From Mycobacterium sp. 852002-50816_SCH5313054-b (GTDB lineage Bacteria; Actinomycetota; Actinomycetes; Mycobacteriales; Mycobacteriaceae), in NCBI RefSeq assembly GCF_001667185.1, contig NZ_LZIC01000044.1, forward strand, positions 1-64,000: 64,000 bases of DNA, in the 5' to 3' direction. Numbering within the stretch: position 1 is the first letter of the stretch; each line of letters begins with the position of its first letter. A program made the position numbers and the translations under genes. This document shows, one piece after another, positions 59,538 through 64,000 of the stretch. The notes beneath the pieces are model-generated. The model searched no databases, was not told the origin of the DNA, and saw nothing but the letters and a program-made list of their open reading frames with translations.

Positions 59538-60530
59538 GTGGACGTCGACGCATTCGTGCTGACCCATCGCGGAACGTGGGACCGGCTGGACCAATTGGTC
59601 AAAAGACGCCGATCCCTGACCGGCGCCGAGGTCGACGAAATCGTCGAGCTCTACCAGCGGGTCTCCACGCATCTGTCGATGCTGCGGTCGGCGTCCTCCG
59701 ACTCGCTGCTGATCGGTCGGCTCTCCAGCCTCATCGCGCGGGCCCGGTCGGTGGTGACCGGCGCCCACGCGCCGCTGAGCAGTACGTTCGTCCGCTTCTG
59801 GACGGTGTCGTTTCCGGTCGTCGCGTACCGCACCTGGCGGTGGTGGGTGGGCACCGCGGTGGCGTTTTTCGCCGTCGTGGCGGTCATCGCGATCTGGGTG
59901 GCCGTCAATCCGGAGGTGCAGGCCGCGCTCGGAACGCCAAGTGACATAGACGAATTGGTCAACCACGATGTGGCGTCGTATTACAGCGATCACCCCGCCG
60001 CGGCGTTCGCCCTGCAGGTCTGGATCAACAACTCCTGGGTCTCCGCCCAGTGCATCGCCATGTCGGTCGTGTTGGGGCTGCCGATCCCGATCATCCTGTT
60101 CAACAACGCCGCCAACCTGGGCCTGATCGCGGGGCTGATGTTCCAGGCCGGCAAGGGCGGCATCCTGCTGGGGCTGCTTGCCCCGCACGGGCTGCTGGAG
60201 CTCACGGCGGTATTCCTGGCCGGGGCGACGGGGATGCGACTGGGGTGGTCGGTGATTTCGCCCGGGGACCGGCCGCGTGGGCAGGTGCTCGCCGAGCAGG
60301 GCCGCGGAGTCGTCTCGGTCGCCGTCGGGCTGGTGGCCGTGCTGTTGGTCTCGGGATTGATCGAAGCTCTGGTGACGCCGTCCCCGCTGCCGACGTTCGT
60401 CCGGGTGGGCATCGGAGTCATCGCCGAGGTGGCGTTCCTGTCCTACATCGTGTACTTCGGCCGCCGCGCGATGAAGGCCGGCGAGACCGGCGATGTCGAA
60501 GATGCGCCCGACGTCGTCCCGACCGGCTAG
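59538..60530 (+). CDS. SpoIIM-family membrane protein (Rv3694c-like)
   Basis: A 330-residue protein. A cytoplasmic N-terminal helical part (DQLVKRRRSLTGAEVDEIVE) precedes about six spans, including VGTAVAFFAVVAVIAIWVAV, NSWVSAQCIAMSVVLGLPIP and LLAPHGLLELTAVFLAGATG. It belongs to the stage II sporulation M family, although mycobacteria do not sporulate; its role here is unknown. GTG start, divergent from the RDD gene (36-base gap). Confidence 0.82.
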   Translation: MDVDAFVLTHRGTWDRLDQLVKRRRSLTGAEVDEIVELYQRVSTHLSMLRSASSDSLLIGRLSSLIARARSVVTGAHAPLSSTFVRFWTVSFPVVAYRTWRWWVGTAVAFFAVVAVIAIWVAVNPEVQAALGTPSDIDELVNHDVASYYSDHPAAAFALQVWINNSWVSAQCIAMSVVLGLPIPIILFNNAANLGLIAGLMFQAGKGGILLGLLAPHGLLELTAVFLAGATGMRLGWSVISPGDRPRGQVLAEQGRGVVSVAVGLVAVLLVSGLIEALVTPSPLPTFVRVGIGVIAEVAFLSYIVYFGRRAMKAGETGDVEDAPDVVPTG

Positions 60531-60547
60531 GCAGCTCGGCTCGAAAG

Positions 60548-61869
60548 CTAAAGCCGGCCAGTGGCTTTCATCGCCAGGTAGTGGTCGGCGAGGGCGGGCG
60601 CGATCTCGGCGGGAGGCGCGTCGACGACTTCCACCCCGCTGTGGCGCAGCCGGGTGGCGATCGCGCGCCGGTCGTTGCGGGAGCGTTCAGCGGCCGCCGC
60701 GTCGTAGACCGCCGCCGCGTCCGAGCGCCCCGCCGCCAGCTGGTCGACGCGGGGGTCGCCGACGGCGGCGATCATCACGTGGTGTTTGGCCGACAGCTGG
60801 GGCAGCACCGGCACCAGCCCCTCGTCCAGCGCGGTTGCGTTGAGGTCCGTCAGCAGCACCACGAGCGAACGGCGCCTGGTGCGCCGCAGCACGGCGGCAA
60901 CCATTGCACGCCAATCGGGTTCGATCAGCGCCGGTTGCAGCGGGGCCATCGCCTCGACCAGCTGGGCGAGCAGCTCGGTGCGCGACGCGCCGAACACGGC
61001 GGCGCGGCTCACCCGGTCGTGGGCGAGGAAGTCGACGTGGTCGCCGGCCCGCGACGCGAGCGCGGCCAGCAGCAGCGCGGCGTCCATCGACCAGTCCAGC
61101 CGGGGCCAGCCCGCCGGATCGGCGGCCGTCGGGTCGACGCCGACGCGCCCCGCCGCCGTGCGCCCGGTGTCGAGCACGATCACCACGCGCCGGTCGCGTT
61201 CGGGCCGCCACGTGCGGACGACGACGTCGGCGCGGCGCGCGGTCGCGCGCCAGTCGATCGAGCGCACGTCGTCGCCGACGACATACTCACGCAGCGAATC
61301 GAATTCGGTGCCCTGCCCGCGTATCAGCGTCGGCAGGAGGCCGTCGATCTCGCGCAGCTTGGCCAGCCGCGACGGCAGGTGCTTGCGCGACAGGAACGGC
61401 GGCAGCACCCGGACCTGGCCGGGCGCCGACTGCGAACCCTGCCGGCCGGCCAGCCCCAGCGGTCCGACGGACCGGGCGGTGACGAGCGCCGCCCGCTGAT
61501 CGCCGCGACGAACCGGTCGCAGCCGCGTCTGCACGCGCTGGTGTTCCCCGGCGGGGATGCTGACGGCATGACTGCGCGGTTCGGCGCGCGCGCTGGGCGG
61601 CCAGGCGTCGCGGACCTGACCGCGGAACCGGCGGCGGCCGTCGTTGTGAATCACCAGGTCCATGTCCACCTGCTGCGCGAGCCGCGCCGAACAGTCCGGC
61701 GACCGGGCATAGCGCAGCCCGCGGGGGCTGGCCGCCAGCGCCGCGTCGGTGATCACCACGGCACAAAGGACGAGCAGCAGGACGACGAAAGCCCTTGCGG
61801 GCCAGGGTGCCGCCGCGATGGGCAGGACGCAGATCAGCGCCACCAGCCCGGTGCGTCCGGTCAGGACCA

Positions 61870-61870
<1 letters not shown>
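60548..61870 (-). CDS. DUF58 vWA-like protein (Rv3693-like)
   Basis: A 440-residue protein. Two spans start it (LVALICVLPIAAAPWPARAF, VVLLLVLCAVVITDAALAAS). The DUF58 core has REYVVGDDVRSIDWRATARR, the family signature, then a vWA fold (VVIVLDTGRTAAG, LVVLLTDLNATALDEG). With a MoxR AAA ATPase it forms a chaperone-like unit. The GTG overlaps the moxR stop (TAGTG). Confidence 0.88.
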
Positions 61871-62843
<973 letters not shown>

Positions 62844-62847
<4 letters not shown>

Positions 62848-63992
62848 GTGTGTGTGACCTGCCTTTCGATGTCGTCGAGCGCGCGGGCAAGGTGTAACAG
62901 GTCCTGGTCGGTGGCCGGGGGTGGCCCGAACAAGTGGTAGGAGACGAATCCCGGGTCGGTGCCGCCGCGTTGGGCCACGGTCGCCACCACCGCCGGTGCC
63001 GGCGCGCCCGGGCCGAGGCCCAGGCGGGGAAGCAGCCGCTGCACGGTCGCGGTGCGTAAGGCGGCGGCGGCGCGATCGCGGGCCCGCCGCGACCGGTAGA
63101 GCCGGCCGCGACCCTCGACGGTCTCCGAAGCCCGAACCACGACGGGCAACTGCTCGGCCACCAGCGGCCCTGGCCGGCGGCCCTTCCACAGGGCGACCAG
63201 CAGCACGACCAGGCACAGCTGCCACACGATCCAGGTGACATTCTCCGGGATCAGATCGAAAACCGATGACGGCGCGGATGTTTCGCCCTCGATGCGGTGG
63301 GGCGCGTACCAGACGAGGCGGGGCCGGTCGCCCGCGAGGTTCATCGCCAGCGCGGCGTTGCCCGCCTGCAACAGGCCCCCATTGGTCATGAAGTCGGTGT
63401 TGCCGACGGCCGTGACGGTACGCCCGTCGTCCCGATAGCGGATCAGCACCCCGTCGTAACAACTGGTCACGGCGCGGGCGTCGGCGGCCTGGTAGGTGTC
63501 GCTCGGCCCGAAGCGAGCGGTCCCGGCGCGAATAGCCTCGCGCAGAGTGCAATTCGGGTTGCTGTCAAAGGAGATGCTCCCGACCGATTTCCGCACGCCC
63601 GGCATCAGCGCTTCGCGGGTGCGCGCCGTCGGTTCCACCAGCAGCAGATCGCCGGGAACCCCCGCCAACCGGTCCAGCATCGTGGCGTCGGTGAGGAACT
63701 GGCTCTGCGCCACCAGGATCTGTGTGCCGGGCCGCGCCGCGCGTTCGACGTCGCCGATGGTGTCGGCGACCACGACCTCGACGCCGCCGTCGCGCAGCAG
63801 CGTCACCAGCCCGCGCGCCCCGTCGGGCAAGGTCGATTCCGGGTCCATCCGGTCGCCGGGCCGCGGTGCGGTCAGGTAGGCGCCGAGGCCGGCGATGGCG
63901 GCGAGCGCCAGGATGGTGAGAACCGCCCAAGCCCACGGCCCCCAGCGCCGTGCGGCCCCGGCTGCCGGACGCGCCGCGACGGTGGCCGTCAC
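62844..63992 (-). CDS. DUF4350 membrane protein (Rv3691-like)
   Basis: A 382-residue protein. One N-terminal span (WAWAVLTILALAAIAGLGAY), an extracytoplasmic DUF4350 domain (residues ~45-240, beginning DRMDPESTLPDGARGLVTLL), a second span (VTWIVWQLCLVVLLVALWKG) and a cytoplasmic helical tail. DUF4350 proteins are usually encoded with MoxR/DUF58, as here. GTG at 63992 starts the gene eight bases from the window end. The upstream neighbour is outside the window. Confidence 0.85.
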
Positions 63993-64000
63993 CGGACCTG

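Overview
The window is high-GC mycobacterial DNA, with frequent GTG starts and stop/start overlaps of the ATGA, GTGA and TGATG type. It carries PE/PPE sequence, an LpqH-type lipoprotein, a cutinase, a mycofactocin-type SDR, an F420-type oxidoreductase and the complete ergothioneine operon. From about 22.98 kb to the right end the gene order matches, from memory and in reverse, the M. tuberculosis H37Rv segment Rv3691-Rv3723. The block 9.3-12.2 kb matches Rv3724-Rv3726. A non-heme-free accessory set (a monofunctional catalase, a PE gene, P450/SDR genes and a TPR-CHAT cassette) that I do not recall at these positions in M. tuberculosis points to a slow-growing nontuberculous species, probably close to the M. 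avium complex. The species cannot be fixed from this sequence alone.

Left part (1-12.3 kb): a 5'-truncated cyclase/ATPase/LuxR regulator; a rhomboid-like protease overlapping a diaminopimelate-decarboxylase paralogue that has lost the PLP lysine; an SDR-P450 operon and its TetR regulator, which share a near-identical palindromic operator; a frameshifted SDR followed by an F420-type oxidoreductase; then a zinc dehydrogenase, an epimerase and a cutinase.

Accessory block (12.3-23 kb): a CsbD-like stress protein, a small membrane protein, a beta-lactamase-fold esterase, a DapB-like oxidoreductase, and the most unusual part of the window. This is a minus-strand set of four genes: a TPR-like helical protein, a full-length CHAT cysteine protease with intact His/Cys dyad and ATGA coupling, and two translationally coupled unknown proteins. 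One opposing small gene lies between the two pairs. It resembles CHAT-centred conflict or cell-suicide systems, but no partner or target is recognisable. An LpqH-like lipoprotein and an enoyl-CoA hydratase follow.

Conserved part (23-64 kb): lucA, tRNA-Ser(GGA), SRP RNA, an aspartate aminotransferase, dnaX, a lipid methyltransferase and FAD oxidase pair, ami1, ebfC-recR, a secreted C39-like protein, gatD-murT (lipid II amidation), a dnaQ-like exonuclease, a membrane protein with its TetR regulator (two identical-core operators), leuA with a possible attenuator and a VNTR-type repeat, ask-asd, two His/Gly/Pro-rich membrane proteins, catalase, egtABCDE, a PPE remnant plus a PE gene with beta-type repeats, a GCS2-like ligase and methyltransferase pair, glpK, a PadR regulator with operator and possible leaderless small ORF, and the RDD / SpoIIM / DUF58 / MoxR / DUF4350 membrane-associated cluster, whose last gene runs nearly to the window end.

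No CRISPR array, insertion sequence, prophage or replication origin was recognised. No gene-free stretch exceeds 300 bases. All family assignments come from reading motifs; no database search was run.
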